A DNA stretch of 64,000 bases from Earliella scabrosa (taxonomy: Eukaryota > Basidiomycota > Agaricomycetes > Polyporales > Polyporaceae): contig JABYQQ010000028.1 of NCBI GenBank assembly GCA_022605405.1, forward strand, positions 186,001-250,000, given 5' to 3'. Made by a program: the position numbers and the translations under genes. Below, in pieces: positions 63,852 to 64,000 of this stretch. The notes under the pieces are model-generated. The model had not been told where the DNA came from and ran no database searches. It saw only the letters and a program-made list of their open reading frames with translations. The number at the start of each line of letters is the position of its first letter. Within the stretch, counting starts at the first letter, position 1.

Positions 63852-64000
63852 CTAGGCCTGCGACCCGTTCAGCTTCTTCTCTTCGATCATCGCAGGCGCG
63901 GCCGGCAGCTTCGGTGGCGCGCCGCCTGTCGGTGCGTACTTGCTCTTCCGCCTGAGCCTGCTCCCGAACTTCTTCAGGACGAATGGGATAGGCGTCATGG
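63852..64000 (-). CDS. C-terminal tail of a probable membrane transporter (partial)
   Basis: The frame enters from the right edge and stops at 63852 (TAG). About 48 residues are visible: TPIPFVLKKFGSRLRRKSKY followed by APTGG and a Pro/Ala/Lys-rich tail. A Pro-rich turn followed by a basic KKFGSRLRRKSKYAPTG is the usual cytosolic end of fungal major facilitator transporters after the last helix. The membrane part lies outside the window, so the class is inference and the substrate cannot be said. Confidence 0.45.
   Translation of the reverse strand, partial: MTPIPFVLKKFGSRLRRKSKYAPTGGAPPKLPAAPAMIEEKKLNGSQA

Overview
The window is nuclear DNA of a filamentous basidiomycete, most likely a wood- or litter-decaying Agaricomycete (Polyporales-like). 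The reasons are dense genes cut by many 45-80 nt introns with GTRNGT donors and YAG acceptors, five FunK1-type kinase genes (a family expanded in multicellular basidiomycetes), a secreted GH131 enzyme with a fungal cellulose-binding module, and a basidiomycete-style tetraspanin with a long N-terminal extension. I saw no tRNA, rRNA, CRISPR array or bacterial operon. Gene models were spliced by hand; exon phases were checked for every complete multi-exon model, and most complete models sum to whole codons.

Layout. 1-6.3 kb is conserved: the 5' end of ALG11 (-), a LEA2-like single-pass membrane protein (+), a tetraspanin (+) and thioredoxin reductase (-). 6.9-26 kb is accessory: FunK1-A (-), a decayed epoxide hydrolase fragment, epoxide hydrolase 1 (+), a 700-bp MITE with 40-bp terminal inverted repeats and 9-bp target duplication, FunK1-B (+), FunK1-C (-), FunK1-D (-), two weak hypothetical genes and a cluster of palindromes. 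26.8-34.3 kb is conserved again: BMS1 (-) and a Cep57-like microtubule-binding protein (+), divergent. 34.9-46.1 kb returns to accessory content: epoxide hydrolase 2 (+), a nuclear-looking hypothetical (-), FunK1-E (+), a hypothetical (-), and a protein with a PD-(D/E)XK-like signature (+). 46.2-64 kb carries GH131-CBM1 (-), a CSC1/OSCA-type channel (-), complex I subunit NDUFS4 (+), RICTOR of TORC2 (-), a hypothetical (+), an Old Yellow Enzyme-type oxidoreductase (-) and the C-terminal tail of a probable transporter (-).

How the genes relate. The conserved genes are unrelated housekeeping functions (N-glycosylation, redox, ribosome biogenesis, spindle pole, respiration, TORC2), and three pairs share short divergent promoters. 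The accessory genes are two duplicated families. The five FunK1 genes keep the same five-exon structure, and the two epoxide hydrolases share the same eight-exon structure with most exon lengths identical.

The most interesting observation is that all five FunK1 proteins carry, ahead of the kinase domain, a KP(D/H)ICC ... (E/D)(V/I)K pattern resembling the PD-(D/E)XK nuclease active site. Only FunK1-D keeps every residue; the others have lost different parts. A separate gene at 44.4-46.1 kb has a comparable PD...EIK pattern without a kinase.
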